The notes under the pieces are model-generated. The model had not been told where the DNA came from. It saw only the letters and a list, made by a program, of their open reading frames with translations, and searched no databases. This document shows positions 35,271 through 47,039 of a stretch of DNA of 64,000 nucleotides, piece after piece; position 1 is the stretch's first letter, and each line of letters begins with the position of its first letter. Source of the stretch: Membranipora membranacea (lineage: Eukaryota > Bryozoa > Gymnolaemata > Cheilostomatida > Membraniporidae). The translations under genes were made by a program, and so were the position numbers. The stretch lies in contig OU612069.1 of the NCBI GenBank assembly GCA_914767715.1, forward strand, positions 5,456,001 to 5,520,000, in the 5' to 3' direction.

Positions 35271-36600
35271 TCATGCTGCTAGATATTTTGTTATCACTCG
35301 CACATACAAATCTTCTGCAAATAAGTGTAGGTATACGCTTGATCTTTACCAGTAGGGGATGGTCTATTGAAGTCATATTCCAAACAATCAAGTAGGCCTA
35401 TTGAGATTTTCAATCTCAGAATATTTTTCCATAAAGTAATTGTTATTTTTATAATTACCTAACTATGGATTTAATTACTTCTTTTTATAAGAATCATACG
35501 GAATCTTCAAGTGGGAGATGTGGGATGGAAGTCAACAAAAGTATTTTGATATAGAAAAACATATTATTGTGATATGGTTATTAGAATATTTTGAGCAATA
35601 GTGGGGCCTTCGGTTAGAAGATGTGTCTTTGCACATTTAAGCCTGCATTACAAGACAGCGATCCCTTTTTTACAGCACAATTGGAGCTATTAAATTTGTA
35701 AGAAGATAATTCCTAATTTAGCATTATGTTGGTGTAGAGTTGTGAAACAGATAGTGGTGTGAACTTGATCAGTGCCACCATGTATTTAAATGTCCATTCT
35801 ACGCAAGACTGCGGGAGAGAGTTGGCATTAACCAGGGACCTCTGGGCCTACAACAATTTATACAGTACTGTAGCAGTACTAACAGACTGTGATACCAGAC
35901 GAGCACTCACTCAAGCTGGCCGCTCGGAGTACGGGGTCCCGGGACCCATCCACCACTGTGATTGCTGAATGAGCCAGGACAATCCGGAGATACAAAGACA
36001 TAGCTTACTCCTTTGGTCGTGTTATTAAATGTATTAATTTTGTGCAAAAGTATAGATTTTTTTTTTGGAATTATTCGGAATTTTCTATTACCAGTGACTG
36101 ACAGCCCGTATTTACCGAAGTATTATATTTCTAAGGAGACTGAGAAACCACCTTTTGTTTTGGGCCTTTAATAGCGCATTGCTTAAATATACTTAGCTCA
36201 AGTTATAAAATTGCATCAATAATCTAACTGCCCGTTCGATTTCATGTATACTTTTGCCACAGTCAATATATATTGTTACATTTTCATCTCTTTAAACGTT
36301 ATAGACACATCTCTTTATAATGTCACACTATTAACCTCAAAAAAAAAAGATTTTCATTTTTGTTACTAAATTGAAAACAATTATCAATTTGGCAGACTGG
36401 ATCATCATTTTTGCCTGCAAATAGAGGCTTTTGTGTTAATACTACTACAGTGCCGCCGAAAAAAATGAATCTACTATGGTATTCATTGTATATATGTAGC
36501 TAACTGGTACCAATTGAATTTAATTATTTCCAATAACTTGGACTATGAGCCTGTCTGCCAACATGTCTGACAAACAACAAAACCGATAAGGTGGTAACAA
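35271..36600 (+). repeat. Array segment alpha, copy 4 (left part), with an insertion
   Basis: Alpha from its start to the GCCAACATGTCTGAC landmark. It is interrupted at about 35,776 by a unique insert (see next entry). Confidence 0.75.
35783..36452. mobile_element. ~0.67-kb insertion of unknown class with short target duplication
   Basis: In other alpha copies GATCAGTGCTGCCAAAAAAA is continuous. Here GATCAGTGCCACC precedes and CAGTGCCGCCGAAAAAAATG follows the insert, giving a 7-bp CAGTGCC duplication (10 bp with one mismatch). No terminal inverted repeats. The left third is GC-richer than its surroundings with a 70-codon frame (35759-35968), in which no family is recognised; a T run lies near 36,057. 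It may be a retro-inserted transcript piece. Confidence 0.6.
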
Positions 36601-37010
36601 GAGTAATTATTTTGTCTTTTTGTCCTGTGACGGTAATTATTTTCTCTTTTTGTTTTTGTAAATACTTTTGAGAGAGAAACTGCTTTTGTTCATAAAATTA
36701 AGAAAGTGTAGCGGCACATCTGGCAGTTCCATGATTCAATGACAAATCAAGCTATGTTGATAGCTTTAGTCGGTGTTGATTTTTATTTTAAGCACTCACC
36801 ACCAGGTAAGTGGCTGACAGGTTACCCGACCGGCAGCCGTGTCCATGCGAACACAGTTGGGGGGACAACCTTTACTGGACCGGCATAGACAAGAGCAACT
36901 TGTTTCATTGGACAAACCAGATTTGCTGAATAGGCATGGGTGGATAGTCAATACGGAATGCCAAACTTGTTCAGCTTGATCCGAAGCCTTTACCAACTGG
37001 CCCTCGTGAA
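36601..37010 (+). repeat. Array segment delta, copy
   Basis: Similar to 42,400-42,860, 54,075-54,480, 57,110-57,337 and 63,570-64,000: a TTTTGAGAGAGAAACTGCTT-type start, then CACCACCAGGTAAGTGGCTG and repeated GGAC words. Non-coding. Confidence 0.7.
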
Positions 37011-38431
37011 ATTACATTGTTGCTAGCATGGTGCCATTATGCTGAGAACAGCTTAAATTAAGAGATTGTATGTGCCAGTTAAAAGTCTTCATCCACAAGA
37101 AGAGATGTTAGAGCTCGTGTAAAATTTACACAAGTTTGGAGCAGTCAAGTGCTCTAAATAGCAAGATTGCTCTTGTATGATGACTGTAATGACTGAATAC
37201 TTTAAAACACCACCTGTATTACTGACCCTTATTTGAGCAGACCTAAATAGACCTAGATGCATGCAATGGCTGGTTCGTTTTCTAGCTTGACTGATCAGTG
37301 TCAACATCCCTCAATATCTAGCCCACATTTGGTGATGCTCGCTTCCTTTTGCCATCATTGATCTAAGCCAAGATCTTACCAATGCGACGCCTATGGAATT
37401 TAGTCACAATATATCGAAACAGTCTTTTAGAAACCAATCTGATCAAACACCTATTTTCTCTTGACATACTCATTCGAGAACAATCTACTGCAGCCTGTCT
37501 AGCAATCATTTAAAAGGAGAGGAAATTGTGATACTGTTGAGATATTTGAATACTAGATGTATAAAAATGCCAAAAGAGAAGGTAATAAAAATTTTAAAAT
37601 GTCCTGTTATGTCTTTTCTCTTTACATGAGAGCTCCAATTCAGTGTCGATCAATGAAACTTAATAGATGACCAATTTTGAATTGTGTGCATGATAAATAT
37701 TGCTAATATTGTTAAATTGTTAATAGTTGATTGTAATATAATTGCATATGTATGTGCTTTTCATTTGATGATGCGACAACTAAATTATTTGCACTTAAAA
37801 CCGGAGTTCCCAAATTTAAGTTTTCCTCACGGGAAAGTTATTGTAATGGGGTCAGACCAATGTTTTCCTGACCTCTTTTAGCGTCGCTGTAGGGAAGCGC
37901 ATCTCGGATAATCAGAGGTACTACTGTTGCAAGCACCTGACTCACATGTTTGTTTCAGATATTCATAGGTATTTCTAGTGATGTAGATGTGAAACTCAAT
38001 CTATAATTGCTTACAAAAAATATAGACTTATGTAAATATGTAAATATAAATGCTTAATAAATCTTGTTTTCTTGTGATGCATGCTATGCGATTTAATTTC
38101 GCAATCCATAGTGACTTTTCACTCAATCCATAAAAAATGTGGAATAATCACTAGCCTTAGCTTCTGACTGGTACAATTTTCATGCATCAAAGACAGATGT
38201 TATGACAGTGTCATATTTTGATCTTGAGTTGATTTTCTGTAACTAATTTTTTAGGGGATGTTGTCCTAAAACTTTCTGATAAACTTAAATATTCAGGAGT
38301 AATTTTACTTAAAAATACAAGTTTTAAATCCAATGTCAATTAGATTGAACAAAACCTAACAAGTCATAGCAAAATTTAAGAGAAATAACCAAACTCAGAG
38401 GGAACAAACTAATTGTACAAAATGTCTGATA
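37011..38431 (+). repeat. Array segment epsilon, copy 2, with LINE-derived end
   Basis: Matches 17,260-18,547, including the 27-bp donor-flank repeat (37919-37945, again at 38432-38458) and a damaged LINE piece at about 38,150-38,430. Confidence 0.7.
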
Positions 38432-38458
38432 TACTACTGTTTCAAGCATCTGACTCAC

Positions 38459-38599
38459 CTGTCTGGAAGGCCAGTTAATCCACAGTGAGTCGCATTTAGA
38501 CTCTTCAATGATTGAATTTCCCCCAATCCTGCAGGTAATGTCTGTAGGGCTTCATTGTTATAGACTCGTAACAACTCCAGTCCTGGCAGTTTGCAGATG
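38459..38599 (-). CDS. LRR exon (first visible)
   Basis: 141 bp, acceptor CAACCACAG, donor GTGAGT, phase 2-2. It encodes LPGLELLRVYNNEALQTLP and SLKSLNATHCGLTGLP. Hand count against the 18.6-kb exon: about 10 replacement and 3 silent base changes in 141 bp. It is the most 5' exon of the gene that I can place; the upstream exon is not identified in the remaining 25 kb of the window. Confidence 0.75.
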
Positions 38600-39540
38600 C
38601 TGTGGTTGATAAATAACAGAATGTTAAAATACCATGCAATACTGCTTGTCAGTTGATGGAGCAAACACAGTCGAGCAAAGCATTCTATTAATAGGAGAAA
38701 GTTTCAGATTGATCTGTTACCCGCGTAAGTTGTAACTTTCAGATACAGAGAAATGTATGAATTATTCGAACTAACATATAACGACTCCAGTCTTGGCAGA
38801 TTGCAGATGCTGTGGTGGATAAATAACAGAATGTTAAAATGCCTTGCAATACTGCTTGTTAGTTGATGGAGCAAAGACAATTGAGCAAACGCATTCTATT
38901 AATAGAAGAGAGTTTTAGATTGATCAATTACCCATGTAAGTTGTAACTATCAGATAGATATCTGTATTAATTTTACAGCGCTTCTCCCAAAGCTGAGATT
39001 AATTGATATGACATTGCGCTGCACAGGATAGTCAATAATGGCAGGTTCACATTCAAAAGCTAGAAGTCCCCCCTGTTTAGGGAGCCCTAATCTGAGCAGC
39101 CCTGGCTGTCACAATGATCAACATGGAAAATGAATTATGGTGATCTATCAATAATATTAGTAAAATTAGTAATTGAAAGATCATTGACCTGAGGAAATTT
39201 CAAGTTTGATAGGCCACATAATCATAAAACCAGCGTCATTTCGCTCTATTATTCAGTAACAAAGCTTTCTTATTCAATGGTAATCGCCTACATTAAGTTA
39301 TTTTTACAGGATAATACACCCGTGGCATCGTAACTTTTAACATAATATTACTTGATAATGTTGAAAGTCTCAGATTATCACTATCAAAAAACTTGTCTTA
39401 TTGATTTACTGTACAAATTATTTTTATTTTAAATTGGTACACAGTTGATTTATTATTACATGAGGTGATGAGGACTAATTAATTTGCTAAATATAGTCTC
39501 ATCAAACTGCATTTTTGTTCTGGTCGATTTTCTCGCTACT
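38600..39540 (+). repeat. LRR-exon upstream flank repeat, copy 2
   Basis: Paralog of 18716-19935, which shows that the exon and its upstream intron were duplicated together. Confidence 0.75.
38760..38809 (-). pseudogene. Truncated LRR exon remnant
   Basis: On the minus strand, CACAG then CATCTGCAATCTGCCAAGAC gives SICNLPRLESLYV. Homology to the LRR exons ends after about 50 bp, with no second repeat or donor. It lies 160 bp upstream of the intact 38.5-kb exon, so a tandem exon duplication has been lost. Confidence 0.75.
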
Positions 39541-40100
39541 TGCCAAAATAGGTATAATTAATCAAATTAATATTATGCCTAATTGATAACTTCCCTCATA
39601 CTAGGAAAGGTTGCTCCAACATTATAAAATGATAATAATAATAATAGAAATTTAGATAAAGATAATAATGATATATGTTTGTATTATGCACATGTATCTT
39701 ATTGGATTAATAAGTATTGCCCCTCATGTTAATGGAAGAAGACAACTCAATAGAGCGGTCAAGATGTAAGGTCATTGACACAACATCTGATAGTTATTTT
39801 GTATCAAGTTTACCCTGTTTACTTAACAAAGTTTGAAAAGGTTACAGTCCAGTAGATCTAGGATAGGCAAGATATATTCCATCCCATCGAAAGATAAGTA
39901 AAGTAGATATTTCATGTCAGCTTGGAAAAGCTCCATTGGGGTATGTACTGAAATGCCGATAAACTGCAAACCCAGCAATTCATATTACTTGTCACAGGTT
40001 TCAAGATTATATATTACGAAGCAAGAAGATATCCATAGGTTGGTTGGCCCAAATGCCAATAATGCTGATATACCTATGACACAAAATAATTAAATTAAAA
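39541..40100. repeat. AT-rich array pieces
   Basis: An AATAAT-type run at 39,628-39,675; 39,780-39,970 matches 19,980-20,170; then a piece related to 29,880 and 46,930 (CACAGGTTTCAAGATTATAT). Confidence 0.55.
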
Positions 40101-41809
40101 ATGGCAATCAGTTGTCACAACTTCGGAAATTGGTATTGCATATCTTTTTCAGCATATCAACAACACTCTGAATCATCAAAATCAAAAATATAGTCTGCTG
40201 TGGCTGGCCGGTGGCTTTATTTTTGTGTGCCTTATGCTGTTTGCTGACAAAACACTAGAGTCTAGAAGTTTTGAAATATTCCAACATAAGGCAGTGGAAT
40301 TGCTGTGTGTGCCCCTGTGCGGTGTAAGATGGTTGGGATGCAATGCATGGATGCTGCTTGAATTTGCTACTCTGTGACAGGGATTTGCGAGATCAAGTTT
40401 CTATAGTCAGTGCTAATAGTGTAGCTTGAAGTGTAAATTTGATGTAAGGTTATGATCTGGGCAAGATACTGAAACTTGGTGGCCTGAAGTTAGAAGAGGC
40501 AAGCTCATAATACTTGACCAGTTATCTTATAGGTATTAACAAAATTAAGAGTGTACTGTGATCACATAAACCCCCTTCATGATGTGTACTGAACTGACTT
40601 AGGTAAAATAATGAATAAATCTGCCGGACCATATTTTAGAGTCCCAATACTTCTCTGTCATGTGGATGTTTCTAAAATCACCGGTTCTTCTATCTTACCT
40701 AGGTACTCTTTATGTTCTGCTTTCACAATTAAATATGGGTTCCATTTTCATATTACAGACAAAATATAAGTCGGCATTCGATACTCATAATCTGATATTA
40801 TTTTAAGTGATGTCATGTTAGAATACAAAATTACATGTTCAAATCAAATCTTCAGTGTGATATTAATATTGTATCACTGTATTGTGCTGAGTGAGAGGCC
40901 TCCATACAATTCCATGCTTTTCATTGTTTCAACCTTTGGTAAACAAAATAATCCTTCATATGATGTGCCTGATTCTTTCCAATAGAGGATAAATGTAGCA
41001 TGTCAGCTTGCATCCAAAGTTTATATGAGAAAATTGAGAATAAATTTTAAGAAATGCTGCATTAAATGAAGGGAAAATACGATAGAGTGACCCTATATGA
41101 TCCATCTATTGGCAACATCACAACAAGGTCACACAAAAAATTTGACACTTCCAGCATTTGTAGAAGTGCCTTTTAATTAAGTCATCTGGTTAAAAAAAGT
41201 TAATTTTTTGCCAACATTTCATCATGTTTTATGAAATTCATGATTTTTTGCATTCATCTCGTCGATTGAATAGTTATTAAACCACCAAGCCTTCAATCAT
41301 TTTGTGATGCTTTCTGCACCGATTTAAAAAAATGTAGGGGGATATAAAGAGGAAACCATATAATAATCGCTGAGAAGAAAAAATAACATCGAGTTAATAA
41401 CAATATGCAGCTGTTTGTAAAGCAAATTGAAACTCGAAATCCGATAAATATTGATTGAGTTATGAACATAAAACCTGAATTGTTGACAGTAAATCAATGA
41501 TAATATCATTGCTTACTACACCTTCCAATGACGTTGCCCAAAATTGAGTGCCTCACTTCAGCTATATGTAGTGTCCTGCCCTGTTTATAATTAAGTATAT
41601 GGGTGCAATTGATTATGTTACAAAAATTCATAAAAAATTGTTTTCATATTTCAATTAAGGTGCAATAATCTAGTATTTACCCTAAAATATATAGCCTATA
41701 TCTTGCTCATAAAATTGGTCACAGCTTTAGAGTGTCACAATACGCAAATTAGTAATATTTACTTCCAAACTTATCGGTGATAATTTATCATCATTTAATT
41801 GAGGGACAA
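40101..41809 (+). repeat. Array segment beta, copy 3
   Basis: A near-complete beta with an intact TTAA empty site near 40,802, leading directly into alpha copy 5. Confidence 0.8.
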
Positions 41810-42399
41810 AAATTCATGCTGCTAGATATTTGGTTATCACTCGCACATACAAATCTTCTGCAAATAAGTGCAGGTATACTCTTAATCTTTACTATTAGGG
41901 GATGGTCTAATGAATTCATTTGCCGAGCATTCAAGTAGGCCTTTTGAGATTTTCAATCTCAGAATATTTTTCCATAAGGTAATTGTTATTATTAAAATTA
42001 CCTAACTATGGATTTAATTACTTCTTTTTATAAGCATAATACGGAATCTTCAAGTGGGAGATGTGGGATGGAAGTGAACAAAGGTAATTTGATATAGAAA
42101 AACATATTATTGTGATATGGATATTAGAGTATTTTGAGCAATAGTAGGGCTTTCGGTTAGAAGATGTGTCTTTGCCCATTTAAGCCTGCATTAAAAGAGT
42201 AAAATCCATTTTTTAAAGCACAAATGAAGCAATTGAATATGTATGAAGATAATTCCTAATTTAGCGATATGTTGGTGTAGCCTTGTGCAACAGATAGTGG
42301 TGTGAACTTGATCAGTGCTGCCAAAAAAATGAATTTACTATGGTATTCATGAGCCTGTCTGCCAACATGTCCGACAAACGACAAAACCGATAAGGTGGT
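41810..42399 (+). repeat. Array segment alpha, copy 5 (left part only)
   Basis: Alpha start to the GCCAACATGTCCGAC landmark, then delta replaces the rest. Confidence 0.75.
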
Positions 42400-42929
42400 A
42401 ACAACAGTAATTATTTTGTCTTTCTGTCCTGTGACAGTAATTATTTTCTCTTTCTCTTTTTGTTTTTTGTAAATACTATTGAGAGAGAAACTGCTTTAAT
42501 TCATAAAATTAAGAAAATGTAGCGGCACTTCTGGCAGTTCAATGATTCAATGAAAAATCAAGCTGTGTTGATACCTTTAGTTGGCGTTGATTTTTATTTT
42601 TAAGCACTAACCACCAGGTAAGTGGCTGATAGGATACCCAACCGTCTGCCTGTGTCCTGTGTCCTGTGTCCTGTGTCCTGTGTCCTGTGTCCTGTGTCAT
42701 GTGTCCTGTGTCCTGTGTCCTGTGTCCTGTGTCCTGTGTCTTGGTATAGACGGACGGGCCATTTGTTTTAATGGACAGACCAATTTTGCTGAACAGGTAT
42801 GGGCGGATAGTCAAAACTGATCTGATCCGAAGCCTTTACCAACTGGCCCCTAGTGAAATTAAATTGTTGCTAGCATTGTGCCTAGTTGACATTATGCTGA
42901 GAACAGCTTAAACTAATCATAATCAAATC
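42400..42929 (+). repeat. Array segment delta with heptamer expansion
   Basis: Paralog of 36,601-37,010; the GTGTCC-containing part is expanded to a microsatellite (next entry). Confidence 0.75.
42651..42741 (+). repeat. (TGTGTCC)13 microsatellite
   Basis: Thirteen 7-bp units without gaps; unit 7 is TGTGTCA and the last is TGTGTCT. Paralogs at 57,228 and 54,255 have TGTG(T)CCATGTGTCCTT-like sequence, the likely seed. A minus-strand frame reading RTQDTGH repeats is a by-product. Confidence 0.95.
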
Positions 42930-43390
42930 AAAGTGCACATATCTCTAGACTGCATTGAGTTTAGACTGTGAAAGTCCCCCAAATGAATCAAGCCCTAGGT
43001 TCACTATTTGTTCGACCTTATGACTAGCACCGCTTTCCCTCCAAAAATCAATGGATGGTCTGCTTTTATAACCATTGTCCTTACTTTGCTGTCAACACAC
43101 ACTTATGCCCTTGAGCTTGTACCGTGTAATGGTAATCTGAGTTGGTTTATGATTTTTCGTCAAATATGGGAGTGTGAAGTAATTTTATATCAGAATGATA
43201 CAATTTCTAACCCGCCAAATAGCCTGAATCTTATTATATTGCATACCTACATACATTCATGAGTGGGCATCTATGTAAAATTTATGTTGCATGGTGTGTT
43301 TAAATGTCTGAGGTAATATAGACAGCTTGTCCTATCTTGTGTAAGGGATATAGTATTAAACAATAGCAGGTTGAAACAAATAGAAGTGAC
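42930..43390 (+). repeat. Copy of 26,920-27,420 region
   Basis: Shares AAAGTCCCCCAAATGAATCA and following sequence with 26,946 and 32,170. Non-coding. Confidence 0.7.
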
Positions 43391-43560
43391 AATTGTCACC
43401 ACCTAGCGTTTTTTATCTAATATTTGATACAGCCCTATACAAAATAACTATCAATTGATTGGATTCTATAGCATCTTTGGACGTTAACTATTCCTTGTTA
43501 GCCGTGGACAAAATTTGAAGGGTGGTAGCTTAGGAGAACAAATCTAGATGAATTTGGCGA
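43391..43560. other. Spacer, nothing recognised
   Basis: Short stretch between a repeat copy and a LINE fragment. Confidence 0.4.
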
Positions 43561-43865
43561 TGTCGTGAGAGAAATTTAACACTTTTTGTTTGACCATAGG
43601 AACAGTAAGAATTGGGGTGCCAAAAAGATCTGTATCGGCCCCATTCTCATTTGATTTTTATTAATGATCCTAATGATAATATTGGCATCGCAACTGAAAT
43701 ATACATTACTTTCAGATGACACTAATATTTTATGTTCAGACCCACCAACCTCAAAACAACATGTTTGTAATGATGAAGAGTGCAGGTGCGCAGCAAAGCA
43801 CTTCATAATAAACACCAACAAAACTTTTAAGCTCGTGTTTACAGCTCACAATAAAATAGCATGAT
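43561..43865 (+). mobile_element. Non-LTR retrotransposon reverse-transcriptase fragment
   Basis: Peptide pieces IGVPKRSVSAPFSF and INDPND, then LSDDTNIL, then INTNKTFKLVF recall the LINE reverse transcriptase order GVPQGS..GP..F..YIND, (A)DDT, and N..KT. Stops and one frame change interrupt it. A different, older LINE from the one beside the LRR exons. Confidence 0.7.
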
Positions 43866-44889
43866 GAACCTCTAATACACATTTTTTTACTTACACATTA
43901 TATATGGCCTGGAATTTTGGGACTACGCATCACTCAAGTTCACTGACATGTAAAAATTGTGTATAAGTACTGGCCTGTGGCTTTTCTTTTTGGTGCCTTC
44001 AGCAACTTTGTTGAAGTTGATGTGGTATACTGTTAGCACTTGTAACCTAGGATTCGCATAATCTTTGCGTTAGTCAGATGTTAGAGAGAAATTTGAGCAA
44101 TTTTTATTGACATTCTATAATACATAATACATACCTGTAAACATGGTACACTAATACGATCTGCTTTAGTCTACATAATTTTGTTACATTATTTTCACCT
44201 GGTGTGATACTTAAAAGCATTTTTGTTGGTGTTGATGAATGGCTGAAGTGACTCAGCCATACCCGCCAGTCAGTCAAATAACCACTACAATAATAGTTTA
44301 AGCGCTCAAACGGCGGCGAGATGCTGGTAGAAGCATTTCATTATCAAACCCTTTCTTTTCTCAGTTTGGTACTTACCCCAATAATATGGTAGTAATGGCA
44401 CTAAATTAATGAGGACAACTCCAAACAGTATGTAAAATGGAGATGAAGCTAGATAAAAAGACTGTTCATACAAGAGAAAAAGGTTCTGAGCAAGCTAATG
44501 GACAGTTATGTATAGGCAATCAAGACATATTGTTTCATATCCACCATACCAATATGCTGACATAATGTTTTCTTGAGAAGCAGGGTGTGAATGAACATTA
44601 CTACACACATCTCAAGATAAACTCGGTCAATAGCTTGTTTGCCAGCCAAAGAAGAAGTAAAGCTTAGTGCATAAATTGATACTAAATGCATCAAAGACAG
44701 ATGTTATAACAGTGTCTTATTTCGATTTTGATTTGATTTTCTCAAACTTATTTTTCAGGGCATGTCCTTCAAGCAGTCTGACAAACTAAAACATAAAGCA
44801 ATTTGAGAAAAATGAGAGAAATTTATAAACTTTAAATCCAATGTCAATGAGATTGAACGAAACCTAACCCAATCAGAGCAAGTATTGAG
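43866..44889. other. Unique stretch then LINE remnant
   Basis: 43,866-44,680 shows no repeat, gene or RNA that I recognise. 44,685-44,889 is a remnant of the LINE fragment family (CATCAAAGACAGATGTTATA). No LRR exon follows. Confidence 0.5.
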
Positions 44890-46675
44890 AGAAATCGTAT
44901 TGATGTATGGTCATGACTTTTGTGTGTGATGCTACCATGGTTATGATAATCGTTTTATACATTTTTTGTTCCTTATTAGGATATATTTTCTTATTTACGT
45001 GTTCTGCAGCTAACTGCGTACCTAATCTCTTTTTCGGTTTGTACCTAACTTTGAGAAGCCTAGGTGATGACTGTGAGATATAGAGATGCTTCTTCTAAAA
45101 TCTTTCATTCAAGTAAGTTTTAGCAAAGTGTCGTTATAAATGACATTAATATTTGTTATGTTTTTATTACGTTCTCTCAAGCAAAGTTTTACTTGTTTTA
45201 CTCTTTCACTTGAGCTTTTGAGAGGAAATCTGAGAATAGCCACATCTTTGCGTCCTGATCTTGAATATCTTTCGCAGAACAATAAGTTCCTAATTCATAA
45301 TAAATAAGCTATAATCAATAAATTTGCTTGCGCCATAAACAGAAGTCGAATTTATCCCTGTTGTTAGGGGAACACCACAGCCACTGGGATTTAATAAAAC
45401 ATTGAAAATCAATAAATCTATTACAGAATAGGTGCTCAATTAGTCTGTGTCCCAATCTCTTACAACTCAGATGTTTCTGTCCAGTGACCAACAATGCATT
45501 ATAACTGACACCAAACAATAATTATTAACTCTGTCAAGGTATGTAGGCTTTTTACGATGCAATACAATTCATTTAATATATATGTGGTACCCAGTCATTA
45601 CGAAGCGCAGTGAAGTGAACAAGTTATGTTTGTCATCTAACATGTCAGCTCTTTGTTGTTTGATCTCAACCAAAGTTTGAATGCAGTACATGCTTGGCAC
45701 TGAGAGTTTTACTCTGAATAATAAAAAAAATATATGACTGTGTATACAGAAGCTTACTGTATCAGCCGACTTATTACTGAAAATAAGCGAAGGCTCTCAA
45801 AAATTATTGATCCTACTATTCTGTGACTTTCCCTTGTACAGAGACAGCTAGAGCTTGATAGTTGTTTCATAACTAAATGCAGCGGTGTTTCTTAGACCAA
45901 TTAATCATTGATATACAGGCAGCTGAATAGAGTGCTATATTGTGGATTTAAGGTTGATTGTAAGATGAGATAGATCTTGACGGAAAACTTCCTGAGAAAT
46001 TCATCCCCCTCGTTATACAAAATTGTACCCATTTTCTACCTCAACGGGTATTTTTGGATTAATCCTTATCAATAAATGTTTTATTGGGCTTCGTAAAATA
46101 TTAAGAGAATGAACACAGAATTAACATGGAATCACTGGTTGCAAAGAAATTCACATGTGAAGTTTTTTCATGCGAAAGTTTACAAGATCACTTTGCAGTG
46201 AAAGTAAGCCAACGGCTAACTGACTACTAAATTGTGAGTTCATCACTTGCAACAGGGCCAACTGATACCAAGTGTCACTACAGCTGCTATCCCTAGAAAT
46301 TCAATGCAAATTTAACTCGATTTCTTCAGGCATGACCTCATCTTGGCCGACAACTGTAATCCAAAATGATATATGTTATGTTATTCTTTTTTTTTCAGTT
46401 ATCGCTTTTGTTGTGACAGATTATGCCCGCCCAATTAAATTTTGATTGGTTTATTCGTTTGATAATTATCTAATCAAGCTGTACCTAAAACACGCCTCCA
46501 AGACCCAGTAAATTTTTCTTTGTAAGGCCCTGTTGGAGAGGAGGGGGGGGGATTACAGCGCCTCTTTCAAACCATAAAAGCTTTATCTCTTTAACCCAAG
46601 AGTTTATTTGGTGTTCCACTGCGCTGCACAGGATAGTCAATGATGATAGGATCACATCTGAAAGCTAAAAAACCC
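44890..46675 (+). repeat. Array segment alpha, copy 6 (right part)
   Basis: Starts inside alpha (GTATGGTCATGACTTTTGTG) and continues through its landmarks to the G tract (46541-46551). Contains minus-strand frame 45315-45518, a paralog of those near 25.8, 31.0 and 52.1 kb. Confidence 0.75.
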
Positions 46676-47039
46676 TTCTGACTATTTTTATTCTTCTTAT
46701 TCTAAAAATTTCAACTGTAATCTCTATATTTTTTACGTTTTGGTTTTCCTAGTAGTTCAAACACACTTTCATTATTTATTCTTTTAAGAGAAATCCTTGG
46801 TACCCAGGTTATGGACCATATTCCATTGACTTATTAATACTACCAGAATGAATATGCAATATATATAAGTGATTATGTGAGCATTGTTTTAATTAAGGTT
46901 GTATACCTGTTGATTCATATTACTTTTCACAGGTTTCAAGATTATATATCACAAAGCTAGAAGATATCCATAGATTGGTTCTCCCAAATGCCAATAATAC
47001 CGATATACCTATGGCATAAAATAATTAAATTAAAAATGG
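46676..47039 (+). repeat. Copy of 29,620-29,960 region
   Basis: Shares ATTCAACTGTAATCTCT-type and AGGTTTCAAGATTATAT-type sequence with 29,670 and 29,880. Confidence 0.6.

Larger units (their letters stand above)
4779..38599 (-). other. Gene span: LRR-Roc-COR-caspase fusion gene, 5' end outside the window
   Basis: Seven minus-strand exons join in one frame: 38599-38459, 29025-28885, 18715-18575, 8608-6660, 6429-6364, 5843-5425 and 5207-4779. Junction phases agree at each step. LRR exons end in AG and the next begins with C, giving Ser; the Roc exon ends in T and the next begins GC, giving Cys; the linker exon ends in A and the next begins GT, giving Ser; the last junction is phase 0. Introns are about 9.4, 10.2 and 10.0 kb in the LRR part, but only 230, 520 and 217 bp in the 3' part. 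From the Roc exon to the stop there are 953 residues, and 1,094 with the three LRR exons. No start codon or signal peptide is visible; the N-terminus and possibly more LRR exons lie beyond 64 kb or were missed. By analogy with other ROCO proteins, the LRR would sense, the Roc-COR unit would switch or dimerise, and the C-terminal domain would be the effector. This is inference. Confidence 0.8.

Noticed and set aside
42539-42814. Frame with repeated RTQDTGH peptide
   Set aside because: A by-product of the 7-bp microsatellite, absent in the paralogous delta segments.
43576-43864. Two overlapping frames as a gene near 43.7 kb
   Set aside because: The plus-strand reading matches a decayed LINE reverse transcriptase; the minus frame is its shadow.
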